A DNA stretch of 7,780 bases from Allobrachymonas sp. (GTDB lineage: Bacteria > Pseudomonadota > Gammaproteobacteria > Burkholderiales > Burkholderiaceae_C): contig JAUNUE010000080.1 in assembly GCA_030538335.1 (NCBI GenBank), positions 1 through 7,780 of the forward strand, written 5' to 3'. The notes beneath the pieces were generated by a model that saw nothing but the letters and a program-made list of their open reading frames with translations, was not told the DNA's origin and made no database searches. Numbering within the stretch: the stretch's first letter is position 1; every line of letters starts with the position of its first letter. Positions 1-6,594 of the stretch are shown here, piece by piece. Made by a program: the position numbers and the translations under genes.

Positions 1-858
1 CTCGATATCGCGTGGCACGGCCAAATCTACCAGCAACAGGGGGCGCTGGCTGCGTTTTTTCATTGCGCTTTCGACGGCACCCAGGCCAATCAGCGGCAGG
101 GTGCTGGCGGTGCAACTGACCACCACGTCAAATTCCGCCAGGCGCTGGGGTAGCTCGGCCAACGGCATGGTCTGGCCGCTGGCGCGTGCAGCCAAGGCCG
201 CGCCGCGTTCGGGGTGGCGGTTGGCAACGACCAGTTGCTGCGGGTTTTGGGCGGCAAAGTGCGTGCAGACCAGCCCGATCATCTCGCCAGCACCAACAAA
301 CAGTACCCGCGTCTGGTGCAGGTCACCGCCCATGTGCTGCAGGGCGAGTTTGACGGTGGCAGCGGCCAGGCTGGTGCTGTGCATGCCGATGGCGGTGCTG
401 TTGCGCACCTGCTTGGCCACGGCAAAGCTGCGCTGGAACAACTGGTGCAGCGTGCTGCCCAGGCTGCCCGCGTTGTGGGCGGCGCGCACGGCGTCTTTCA
501 TCTGGCCAAGGATTTGCGGCTCACCCAGCACCATCGAGTCCAGCCCGCAGGCCACGCGGAAGGCGTGCCGCGCCGCGCCGTCATCCTGCAAGGTATAGGC
601 ATGGGCGCGCAAGGTGTCGGCGGGCACATCACCCGCATCTGCGAGCCAGTGCAGGGTGTGGTCAAACGCAACGCGGTCGCTGGCGCAATAGATTTCGGTG
701 CGGTTGCAGGTCGAAATGATGGCAGCTTCGGGGTGCTGCGGAAACTGCCGACGCAGGCCGTGCAGCGCAGGTTCCATCTGTTCAAGCGCAAATGTGAAGC
801 GGCCCCGCAGGTCAAGCGGAGCCGTATGGTGGTTCAGACCCAAGGCCCAGACTGGCAT
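1..858 (-). CDS. hemA: Glutamyl-tRNA reductase, N-terminal 286 residues (runs off left edge)
   Basis: This enzyme catalyses the NADPH-dependent reduction of glutamyl-tRNA(Glu) to glutamate-1-semialdehyde, the first committed step of C5-pathway haem synthesis in the cytoplasm. The frame is open from the ATG at 858 to the left edge, giving 286 of the roughly 420 residues usual for the family; the dimerisation domain lies outside. Visible hallmarks are the N-terminal GLNHHTAP (residues 7-14), the catalytic-cysteine motif STCNRTE with Cys51 as the expected nucleophile, GLDSMVLGEPQILGQ with GEPQ at 112-115, and the nucleotide-binding GAGEM at 189-193. The start fits the family N-terminus, since GLNHH normally begins a few residues in. 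No Shine-Dalgarno sequence precedes the ATG, and a TATAAT hexamer ends only nine bases upstream, so the transcript may be leaderless. The gene diverges from the membrane-protein gene at 900. Identification is very secure. Confidence 0.97.
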   Translation of the reverse strand, partial: MPVWALGLNHHTAPLDLRGRFTFALEQMEPALHGLRRQFPQHPEAAIISTCNRTEIYCASDRVAFDHTLHWLADAGDVPADTLRAHAYTLQDDGAARHAFRVACGLDSMVLGEPQILGQMKDAVRAAHNAGSLGSTLHQLFQRSFAVAKQVRNSTAIGMHSTSLAAATVKLALQHMGGDLHQTRVLFVGAGEMIGLVCTHFAAQNPQQLVVANRHPERGAALAARASGQTMPLAELPQRLAEFDVVVSCTASTLPLIGLGAVESAMKKRSQRPLLLVDLAVPRDIE

Positions 859-867
859 AGTGTGTGG

Positions 868-873
868 ATTATA
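868..873 (-). promoter_or_regulatory. Candidate -10 box (TATAAT) for hemA
   Basis: Read on the minus strand, 873 to 868 is a perfect TATAAT consensus. It ends nine bases before the hemA ATG, so initiation about seven bases downstream would fall at or just before the start codon. I find no good TTGACA-like -35 element at 16-18 base spacing; the 17-base position reads ATCTCT. The same AT-rich patch reads TATAAA on the plus strand (870-875) and could also serve the divergent gene at 900. The consensus match is seen directly; promoter activity is inferred. Confidence 0.45.
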
Positions 874-889
874 AAATCAGCATCTTCTG

Positions 890-894
890 AAGAG
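890..894 (+). promoter_or_regulatory. Ribosome binding site candidate supporting the GTG start at 900
   Basis: The purine stretch AAGAG lies five bases ahead of the GTG at 900. It is the best Shine-Dalgarno-like match near this gene. It favours GTG 900 over the in-frame ATG at 930, whose only candidate (AGGCGG) sits about nine bases upstream. Confidence 0.4.
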
Positions 895-899
895 ATGGT

Positions 900-1238
900 G
901 TGCAACGATACAACAGGCGGTTTGACGGCATGGGGTTTCCGGGTTTTTTCAATCATCTGCTCAATTTTGTCTTGCCCGCATTCTGGATGGCGACATCGTT
1001 GTTGCTGATCCACTGGCTGCTGCGCAAGCGCGGTGCACCGCCGCTGCTTTGGGGGCGGCACTGGCTGTGCCTGTTTGCCAGTGGCGTGGCCGTGCTGGTG
1101 GCCGGTTTGGTGGTGTTTCAGCGCGATGGCCGCATGGCGACCTATGTGGCGTTGGCTGTGGTGATGGGGCTGGTGCAGGCGTGGCTGGCAAGGCGCAAGG
1201 CAGGGTTGTCGGCAGCATCTGCAAACCCTCGGCAATAA
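900..1238 (+). CDS. Small three-helix inner-membrane protein of unknown function
   Basis: I do not recognise a named family for this 112-residue protein. Three hydrophobic segments are visible at about residues 17-41, 54-73 and 80-97. They are separated by short polar turns (RKRGAPP after the first, QRDGR after the second) and followed by a basic then low-complexity tail (ARRKAG, then SAASANPRQ). There are no obvious catalytic motifs or paired cysteines. By the positive-inside rule, the RKR and ARRK clusters would be cytoplasmic, but the RDGR turn makes the topology ambiguous. The GTG at 900 is chosen because AAGAG precedes it at good spacing. An ATG at 930 gives a 102-residue version that still contains all three helices. 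The gene diverges from hemA across a 41-base gap and reads in the same direction as chrA, 54 bases downstream, so co-transcription with chrA is possible. Codon use and GC content resemble the neighbours, which supports a real gene. Confidence 0.75.
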   Translation: MQRYNRRFDGMGFPGFFNHLLNFVLPAFWMATSLLLIHWLLRKRGAPPLLWGRHWLCLFASGVAVLVAGLVVFQRDGRMATYVALAVVMGLVQAWLARRKAGLSAASANPRQ

Positions 1239-1292
1239 GGGGTGCCTGCTTCATGCAGATGTCGTGTGTTTATGGCAGCATAGCCAGCCGCC

Positions 1293-2546
1293 ATGCAAAT
1301 GACCACGCCCGACCACAACACGCCCCACAAACATGCCACGCCGCAGGCAGATGCGCATGACCGCCATCCGTGGCAGATTTTCCGTGTCTTTTTAAAGCTG
1401 GGCCTGTCGGCCTTTGGCGGGCCGGTGGCGCATCTGGGGTATTTTCGCAACGAATTTGTGCAGCGGCGGCAGTGGCTGTCTGAGCACAGCTACGCCGATC
1501 TGGTGGCACTGTGCCAGTTCCTGCCGGGGCCAGCCAGCAGCCAGGTGGGCATGGCTTTGGGGTTGTCGCGAGGTGGCTATCTGGGCGCGTTTGCAGCTTG
1601 GGTCGGGTTCACGCTGCCATCGGCGTTTTTGCTCATGGTGTTTGCCTATGGCATGGGCAGTTTCGGCCAGTGGGTGCCAGCGGGCGTATTGCATGGCCTG
1701 AAAATCGTTGCGGTGGCCGTGGTGGCACAAGCCGTGTGGGGTATGGCGAAACGATTGTGTGCGGGCGTGCTGCGCACGGCCATCATGCTGTTGGTGGCCG
1801 GTGCAGTGCTGTTGTGGTCGTCGGCCTGGGTTCAGTTGCTGGCACTGGTGGTATGCGGGGCTGCAGGCATGCTGTTGTTCAAACCCGATGCATCTGCAGC
1901 GCAAGGGTCGTCGTTGCCGGTACAGATCAGCCGCCGGGCGGGCATGGTTTGGCTGGCCTTGTTTCTGGTGCTTTTGCTGGGTTTGCCTGTGCTGATGCAA
2001 GTCCTGCCGAACAGCCGTGTGGCGCAGGTCGAAGCGTTTTACCGTGCGGGTGCGCTGGTGTTTGGCGGTGGCCATGTGGTGCTGCCGCTGCTGCAGGCAT
2101 CGGTGGTGCCGCCGGGCTGGCTCAGCAACGATGTCTTCATGGCAGGCTATGGTGCAGCGCAGGCGGTGCCGGGGCCGCTGTTTACGTTTGCTGCATTTCT
2201 GGGCGCAGCCATGCCCCCCGATGCGCTGCCGCGTTGGGCCAACGGCTTTCTGCTGTTGCTGGCGATCATGGCGCCTTCTTTTTTGCTGATTGCTGGCGCC
2301 ATGCCGTTTTGGGAGGCCCTGCGCAGCAATGCGCGCATGCGCGCGGCGCTGGTGGGCATCAATGCCGGGGTGGTGGGCATTTTGCTCGCGGCACTCTACC
2401 ACCCGGTATGGACCAGCGCCATCTATCGTCCAACAGATTTTTTGCTGGCCGCCCTGGCTTTTGTCGTCTTGATGTTTGCCCGGTTGCCGTCGTGGCTGGT
2501 TGTTCTGGCTACAGGCCTGGGTGGTTGGTTGTTGGCGATGTGGTAG
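1293..2546 (+). CDS. chrA: Chromate transporter ChrA, long-chain two-domain form
   Basis: This is an inner-membrane chromate efflux protein of the CHR superfamily, which confers chromate resistance by exporting chromate from the cytoplasm. At 417 residues it matches the usual length of two-domain (long-chain) ChrA proteins. The N-terminal CHR domain (about 27-195) carries FGGPVAH at 41-47 and LPGPASSQ at 77-84. The C-terminal CHR domain (about 215-415) repeats the pattern with FGGGHVVLP at 257-265 and VPGPLFTF at 292-299. Both halves are dense in membrane helices. The first 26 residues are polar and histidine-rich (HNTPHKH), resembling a cytoplasmic tail. ATG 1293 is the first in-frame start; ATG 1299 is an alternative. 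Neither has a clear ribosome binding site. No chrB-type regulator or other resistance gene is in the window, so regulation cannot be judged. Some CHR proteins are kept without strong resistance, so the physiological substrate remains an inference. Confidence 0.95.
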   Translation: MQMTTPDHNTPHKHATPQADAHDRHPWQIFRVFLKLGLSAFGGPVAHLGYFRNEFVQRRQWLSEHSYADLVALCQFLPGPASSQVGMALGLSRGGYLGAFAAWVGFTLPSAFLLMVFAYGMGSFGQWVPAGVLHGLKIVAVAVVAQAVWGMAKRLCAGVLRTAIMLLVAGAVLLWSSAWVQLLALVVCGAAGMLLFKPDASAAQGSSLPVQISRRAGMVWLALFLVLLLGLPVLMQVLPNSRVAQVEAFYRAGALVFGGGHVVLPLLQASVVPPGWLSNDVFMAGYGAAQAVPGPLFTFAAFLGAAMPPDALPRWANGFLLLLAIMAPSFLLIAGAMPFWEALRSNARMRAALVGINAGVVGILLAALYHPVWTSAIYRPTDFLLAALAFVVLMFARLPSWLVVLATGLGGWLLAMW

Positions 2547-2560
2547 CGTCTGCCTGCTAC
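2543..2560. repeat. Short inverted repeat spanning both stop codons of chrA and oppF
   Basis: GTAGC at 2543-2547 and GCTAC at 2556-2560 form a perfect 5-base inverted repeat with an 8-base loop. The left arm contains most of the chrA TAG (2544-2546). The right arm contains the complement of the oppF TAG (2557-2559). The stem is too short, and lacks a following T-run on either strand, to be called an intrinsic terminator. It may be a coincidence of two convergent genes both ending in TAG. Confidence 0.3.
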
Positions 2561-3582
2561 ACCTGCGTACAAGCCACCTGTGTTCCATTACCCACACTAT
2601 GCAGGGGCGGCACAGCCTCGGCGCATACGGCTTGGGCAATGGGGCAGCGGGTGCGGAAGGCGCAGCCTGATGGCGGGTGGATGGGTGAGGGCAGGTCGCC
2701 GTGCAACAGTTGCACCTGTTTGGCGCGCTCAAATTCGGGGTCGGGTACGGGAATGGCCGACAGCAGGGCTTGCGTGTAAGGGTGTTGGGGTGATTGGTAC
2801 AGGGCCTGTTTGGGGGCAAGCTCCATGCAGCGGCCCAGGTACATGACCATGACCCGGTGGCTGATGTGCTTGACGACTGCCAGGTCGTGTGCAATGAAGA
2901 TCAACGACAGGCCCATGGAGGTTTGCAGGTCTTTGAGCAGGTTGATGATCTGGGCCTGGATGGATACGTCAAGCGCCGATACCGGCTCGTCGCAGATGAT
3001 GAGTTTGGGTTGGAGGATGAGCGCGCGCGCAATGCCGATGCGTTGGCACTGGCCGCCTGAAAATTCGTGGGCATAGCGGTTGAGCTGACTGCGTACCAGG
3101 CCGACTTGCTCCATGGTTTCGAGCACGCGCTGTTGCACTGCGTCCTTGGAGAGTTGCGGCTCGTGGGTGTGCAGCGGCTCGCCAATGAGTTGAGCCACTG
3201 TCATGCGCGGGTTGAGCGAGGCCAGCGGGTCTTGAAAAATCATCTGCACATCGCGGCGCAGTTGCATCCATTGCTGCTTGTTGGCGCCCACCATTTCCTG
3301 CCCCAGCCATTTCACACTGCCGGAAGTGACCGGCACCAGGTTCAGGATGCCGCGTGCCAGCGTGGATTTTCCGCAGCCTGATTCGCCCACCACTCCGAGT
3401 GTTTCGCCGGGCATGAGGTCAAAACCCACACCGTTGACGGCCTTGAGCACGGGGCCTTTGGCCCAGGGCAGGGGGCTTTCGGACGCCAGGGTGAAATGCA
3501 CGTGCAGGTCGCGAACTTCGAGAATGGGGCTGGTCATGGCGCTGGCCGATAGGGCGGGGGCAACAGAGGTGGAGGTATTCAT
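2557..3582 (-). CDS. oppF: Oligopeptide ABC transporter ATP-binding subunit OppF
   Basis: This is one of the two cytoplasmic ATPases that power peptide import through OppBC. The 341 residues carry a full ABC set: Walker A GESGCGKST at 66-74, Q-loop Gln117 in MIFQDP, signature FSGGQCQR at 174-181, Walker B LIICDEP at 194-200, D-loop SALD at 202-205 and switch His232. The unusual Cys179 inside the signature region (GGQCQRIGIARAL) is also what I recall from E. coli OppF, which favours OppF over DppF. After HPYTQALLSAIP (268-278) comes the peptide-transporter C-terminal domain with Cys307, Cys313, Cys320 and Cys338, spaced like the four cysteines of OppD. The start overlaps the oppD stop by four bases (ATGA), implying translational coupling. 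The first 18 residues are a low-complexity Ala/Ser/Thr stretch, and Met16 is a possible alternative start. It is the last gene of the operon and ends 10 bases from chrA. Confidence 0.95.
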   Translation of the reverse strand: MNTSTSVAPALSASAMTSPILEVRDLHVHFTLASESPLPWAKGPVLKAVNGVGFDLMPGETLGVVGESGCGKSTLARGILNLVPVTSGSVKWLGQEMVGANKQQWMQLRRDVQMIFQDPLASLNPRMTVAQLIGEPLHTHEPQLSKDAVQQRVLETMEQVGLVRSQLNRYAHEFSGGQCQRIGIARALILQPKLIICDEPVSALDVSIQAQIINLLKDLQTSMGLSLIFIAHDLAVVKHISHRVMVMYLGRCMELAPKQALYQSPQHPYTQALLSAIPVPDPEFERAKQVQLLHGDLPSPIHPPSGCAFRTRCPIAQAVCAEAVPPLHSVGNGTQVACTQV

Positions 3583-4589
3583 GCAGATGGTTGCGCAATG
3601 GGTGTTTGCCGTACCTGTTCAGGTGGTAGATGGCAGGCACGCAGCAGGCCTGGTTCGTCGTTGCAAGGTAGCAATGCCGGGGTTTCTTGATGGCAACGGT
3701 CAAAGGCAAAGGCGCACCGTGGCGCAAACGGGCAGCCGGTGCTGCGTGTGGATGAAACCGGCGGTGTGCCGGGGATGGCGTAAAGGCGTTCTTCGCCATC
3801 GCCATGTATGCGCGGTATGGCGCCCAGCAAGCCCTGGGTATAGGGGTGGCTGGGCTGGTAGAAGATATGGCGGGCAACGGCTTGTTCCATAACGCGCCCG
3901 CCGTACATCACGATGACCTGGTCGCACAAACCGGCGACTACGCCCAGGTCGTGCGTGATCATGATGATGGCGGTGCCGGTGTCTTTTTGCAGTTCGCGCA
4001 TCAAGGCCAAAATTTGCGCCTGCACGGTGACGTCGAGTGCGGTGGTGGGCTCGTCGGCAATCAGCAGTTCTGGCTCGCACAGCAGCGCCATGGCGATCAT
4101 CACACGCTGGCGCATACCGCCCGAGAATTCGTGCGGGTACATGTCAATGCGGCGGGCGGCATCGGGAATTTTCACCGCATCGAGCACTTCAAGTGCCCGT
4201 TTGCGGGCGGCGCTGCGGCTCATGCCTTTGTGGAACTCCAGCACTTCGGTCATTTGCCGCTCTACCGTGAGGTAGGGGTTGAGCGAAGTCATGGGGTCTT
4301 GAAAAATCATGGCCACGCGGTTGCCGCGGATTTGGTTGAGTGCCGTGGTGGGCATGCCCAGCAGGTTTTGCCCCCGGAACAGCGCCTGGCCGCTGGCATG
4401 GCCGTTTTTGGCCAGCAGGCCCATCATGGCCAGCACACTCTGGCTTTTGCCGGAGCCTGATTCGCCCACAATGCCCAGCGTCTGACCGGCATCAAGCGTG
4501 AAGCTGATGCCATTGACGGCATGCACATCGCCATCGCCGGTGGCAAAGCGTACGCTCAAATCCTGTACGTGAAGAAGGTGTTCCTGCAT
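3579..4589 (-). CDS. oppD: Oligopeptide ABC transporter ATP-binding subunit OppD
   Basis: This is the second ATPase of the oligopeptide importer, expected to pair with OppF beneath the OppBC channel. With the ATG at 4589 it has 336 residues, close to E. coli OppD. Motifs are Walker A GESGSGKS at 42-49, Q-loop Gln97 in MIFQDPMTSLNP, signature FSGGMRQR at 155-162, Walker B LLIADEP at 175-181, TALD at 183-186 and switch His213. The C-terminal domain follows YQPSHPYTQGLLGAIPR and carries Cys286, Cys292, Cys299 and Cys319, the pattern linked to a [4Fe-4S] cluster in mycobacterial OppD. The frame is open up to a further ATG at 4655, but that would overlap oppC by 44 bases and add 22 residues with no family resemblance, so 4589 is preferred. 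It then lies 22 bases after the oppC stop. No clear Shine-Dalgarno sequence precedes it, so coupling to oppC translation is likely. Confidence 0.95.
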   Translation of the reverse strand: MQEHLLHVQDLSVRFATGDGDVHAVNGISFTLDAGQTLGIVGESGSGKSQSVLAMMGLLAKNGHASGQALFRGQNLLGMPTTALNQIRGNRVAMIFQDPMTSLNPYLTVERQMTEVLEFHKGMSRSAARKRALEVLDAVKIPDAARRIDMYPHEFSGGMRQRVMIAMALLCEPELLIADEPTTALDVTVQAQILALMRELQKDTGTAIIMITHDLGVVAGLCDQVIVMYGGRVMEQAVARHIFYQPSHPYTQGLLGAIPRIHGDGEERLYAIPGTPPVSSTRSTGCPFAPRCAFAFDRCHQETPALLPCNDEPGLLRACHLPPEQVRQTPIAQPSA

Positions 4590-4611
4590 GTTGTGGGTAT
4601 TCGTTCTGTGC

Positions 4612-5529
4612 TCAGCGGTCTTTGGGGTCGAGCGCATCGCGCAGCCCGTCGCCAATGAAGTTGAAGCAATACAGGGTGATGGAGAGCAGGGCAGCCGGAA
4701 ACAGCAACATCCAGGGGGATGATTCCATGACCAGCGCCCCGTCGTGGATGAGCACGCCCCAACTGGTCATCGGTTCTTGTATGCCCAGCCCCAGGAATGA
4801 CAGCACCGACTCGGTGAGGATCACGCCCGGCACGGTGATGGTGGTGTAGATCACCACCACGCCCAGCAGGTTGGGGATGATGTGGCGGAAGATGATGCTG
4901 GGTGTGGAAACGCCCATGGCGCGTGCAGCTTCCACAAACTCGCGCGAGCGTAGCGACAGGGTTTGCCCGCGCACGATGCGCGCCATGCTCATCCATGAAA
5001 ACACCGTGATGGTGATGACCATGAGGTAAAAATCGCGCCCCAAAATGGTGATCAGCAAGATGGCAATCAGCAGGTAGGGTATGGCGTACATGAGGTCTAC
5101 CACCCGCATCATCAGGCCATCGGTCTTGCCGCCGATAAAACCTGCGGTGGCTCCCCAGACAATGCCCAGGGTGGCCGAGGTGATGGTGGCCAGCACGCCT
5201 ACCAGTAGCGAAATACGCCCGCCAATGAGGCAGCGCACCAGCAAATCGCGGCCTGATTCATCGGTGCCGAACCAATGCCAGTTTTTCCATGTAGGTGGCA
5301 TGCTCATGGCGTCCCAGTCGGTGGCATCGTAGGCATTGGGCAGCAGCCACGGGCCAGCCACGCACACCAGCACAATCACGAGCAGCAATATCAGGCTGAC
5401 TACGGCGGCCTTGTTGCGGATGAAGCGGCGGCGCGCATCCTGCCAGGGGCTGCGACCCTGCACGGAGGTGGCGTCAGGCGCTTGTGCTGCAGAAATGGCA
5501 GTAGCGGCAGAAGACGGCATGTTGGTCAT
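4612..5529 (-). CDS. oppC: Oligopeptide ABC transporter permease OppC
   Basis: This inner-membrane permease forms half of the peptide channel together with OppB. With the ATG at 5529 it has 305 residues, close to E. coli OppC. Its N-terminus carries the OppC-type cytoplasmic segment GRSPWQDARRRFIRNKAA (about 25-42) leading into the first membrane helix (43-63). The OppC hallmark FGTDESGRDLLVR follows at 87-99. Five more hydrophobic segments lie at about 104-133, 148-164, 166-182, 220-245 and 273-292. The coupling (EAA-like) loop is FVEAARAMGVS at 198-208, which would contact an ATPase subunit. The protein ends in GDGLRDALDPKDR, a C-terminus nearly identical to what I recall for E. coli OppC. 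An in-frame ATG at 5577 would overlap oppB by 35 bases and add 16 unsupported residues. ATG 5529 is 13 bases after the oppB stop, and Met4 (5520) is a third option. Confidence 0.95.
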   Translation of the reverse strand: MTNMPSSAATAISAAQAPDATSVQGRSPWQDARRRFIRNKAAVVSLILLLVIVLVCVAGPWLLPNAYDATDWDAMSMPPTWKNWHWFGTDESGRDLLVRCLIGGRISLLVGVLATITSATLGIVWGATAGFIGGKTDGLMMRVVDLMYAIPYLLIAILLITILGRDFYLMVITITVFSWMSMARIVRGQTLSLRSREFVEAARAMGVSTPSIIFRHIIPNLLGVVVIYTTITVPGVILTESVLSFLGLGIQEPMTSWGVLIHDGALVMESSPWMLLFPAALLSITLYCFNFIGDGLRDALDPKDR

Positions 5530-5542
5530 GGCTTGGCGCGGG

Positions 5543-6466
5543 TCAACGGTAGCGGATGCGCGGGTCAAGAAAGGCATAGGTCAGATCCACCAGCAGGTTC
5601 AGCAACACGGCTGCGCTGGTAATCAATACCACCAGACCCAGTACCAGGGTGTAGTCGCGGTTGCCTGCGCCGTTGACGATGAGCTTGCCCAGCCCCGGCA
5701 AAGAAAAAATCGATTCGGTCACCACCGCTGAAGTGATGACGCTGATGGCCAGCGGCCCCATCAGCGACGCTACCGGCAGCAGCGCCGGGCGCATGGCGTG
5801 GCGCAGTACCACTGTGCGCATGGGTAGACCCTTGGCTTTGGCGGTGCGGATGAAGTTGCTGCTGAGCACTTCAATCAGGCTGCCGCGCATGACGCGGGCA
5901 ATTTCGGCGGTGTTGATGAAGGTCAGCAGCAATACCGGCAGCACCATGTAGCGCGGGGCAAAATCGTTCCAGCCGCCTGAGGGCAACCAGCGTAGCCAGA
6001 TGGCAAACACCAGCACCAGCACCGGCCCCACGATGAATGAAGGAAATACCTGCCCCAGGCTGCCCAGCAGCATCACGGCATAGTCGACCACGGTGTTCTG
6101 GCGCAGGGCGGCCACAATGCCCAGCCCAATGCCCAATACCAAAGAAAGCGCGATGGCGGTGCCGCCAATGCTCAATGAAACCGGCAGGGCGCGTGCCACC
6201 AGCTCGTTGACGCTCCAGTCTTCAAAACGGAAAGACGAGCCCAGGTCGCCGCGCAGCAGGTTGCCCAGGTAATACAGGTATTGCTTCCAGACCGGTTCAT
6301 CGAGATGGTATTTTTCGCGCAGGTTGGCCATGATGACGTCTGACACCTTGACCTCGGCATCAAACGGCCCGCCTGGTGTGAAGTGCATCAGGAAATAACA
6401 AACGGTGATGGCCGCCAGCAGCGTGGGTAGGGTAACCAGCAGGCGGCGCAAGACATAAGACCACAT
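5543..6466 (-). CDS. oppB: Oligopeptide ABC transporter permease OppB
   Basis: This inner-membrane permease partners OppC. Its 307 residues match the 306 I recall for E. coli OppB. The N-terminus is typical: MWSYVLRRLLVTLPTLL entering the first helix (8-30), then HFTPGGPFD (28-36) at the periplasmic face. Further hydrophobic segments lie at about 98-120, 133-157, 173-190, 235-256 and 276-300. The cytoplasmic coupling loop is EVLSSNFIRTAKAKGLP at 199-215, followed by LRHAMRPALLPV. A glycine-rich stretch SLPGLGKLIVNGAGNRDY (255-272) precedes the last helix, and the protein ends in DPRIRYR. The ATG at 6466 sits behind a C-rich stretch with no Shine-Dalgarno match, and no better in-frame start exists nearby. 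It is separated from oppA by 214 bases and from oppC by 13. Confidence 0.96.
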   Translation of the reverse strand: MWSYVLRRLLVTLPTLLAAITVCYFLMHFTPGGPFDAEVKVSDVIMANLREKYHLDEPVWKQYLYYLGNLLRGDLGSSFRFEDWSVNELVARALPVSLSIGGTAIALSLVLGIGLGIVAALRQNTVVDYAVMLLGSLGQVFPSFIVGPVLVLVFAIWLRWLPSGGWNDFAPRYMVLPVLLLTFINTAEIARVMRGSLIEVLSSNFIRTAKAKGLPMRTVVLRHAMRPALLPVASLMGPLAISVITSAVVTESIFSLPGLGKLIVNGAGNRDYTLVLGLVVLITSAAVLLNLLVDLTYAFLDPRIRYR

Positions 6467-6485
6467 GGGGGGCTATCGGGTGTGG

Positions 6486-6509
6486 CAGGCAGGGTTTGTG
6501 TTTTGCCTG
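6486..6509. repeat. Small inverted repeat in the oppB leader
   Basis: CAGGCA at 6486-6491 and TGCCTG at 6504-6509 form a perfect 6-base inverted repeat with a 12-base loop. It begins about 20 bases before the oppB ATG in the transcribed direction. The hairpin would be weak, and its function is unknown. Confidence 0.3.
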
Positions 6510-6511
6510 GA

Positions 6512-6529
6512 TTGAACAGGGTTGAACAG
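6512..6529. repeat. Tandem direct repeat TTGAACAG with 10-base period
   Basis: TTGAACAG occurs at 6512-6519 and again at 6522-6529, so the copies are one helical turn apart on the same face of DNA. The pair lies 46-63 bases upstream of the oppB start. Such an arrangement could be a regulator site, but two 8-base copies can arise by chance and no regulator gene is in the window. Confidence 0.3.
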
Positions 6530-6594
6530 AGGGGTTGCTGGAAGTGGGCTGGCAAGAATAGCCGTCATCCCTGCTCCATCTTCAGAACATGGGC

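Noticed and set aside
214..1008. A 264-codon plus-strand reading frame opposite hemA
   Set aside because: It is antisense to hemA, whose catalytic and nucleotide-binding motifs are intact. The translation is a composition-driven shadow with no family resemblance, and its end runs into the membrane-protein gene.
1239..1292. Promoter or riboswitch ahead of chrA
   Set aside because: The 54-base gap shows no convincing -35/-10 pair, no ribosome binding site and no stable structure, so nothing is called there.
1511..2779. A 422-codon plus-strand frame overlapping chrA in another phase
   Set aside because: Gly/Ala/Arg/Cys-rich shadow of chrA. The correct frame holds both CHR-domain motif sets.
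1392..2894. A 500-codon minus-strand reading frame opposite chrA, extending into oppF
   Set aside because: It is rich in Gln, His, Arg and Cys with no hydrophobic core or motif, as expected from the reverse strand of a GC-rich membrane-protein gene. The length alone is not evidence.
4590..4655. Upstream extension of oppD to the ATG at 4655
   Set aside because: It would overlap oppC by 44 bases and add 22 residues that only restate the oppC 3' end in another frame. The protein aligns with its family from the ATG at 4589.
6555..6584. Possible promoter for oppB on the minus strand (TATTCT at 6560-6555)
   Set aside because: The -35 positions at 17 and 18 bases read GAAGAT and TGAAGA, poor matches to consensus. 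It is not strong enough to list as a feature.
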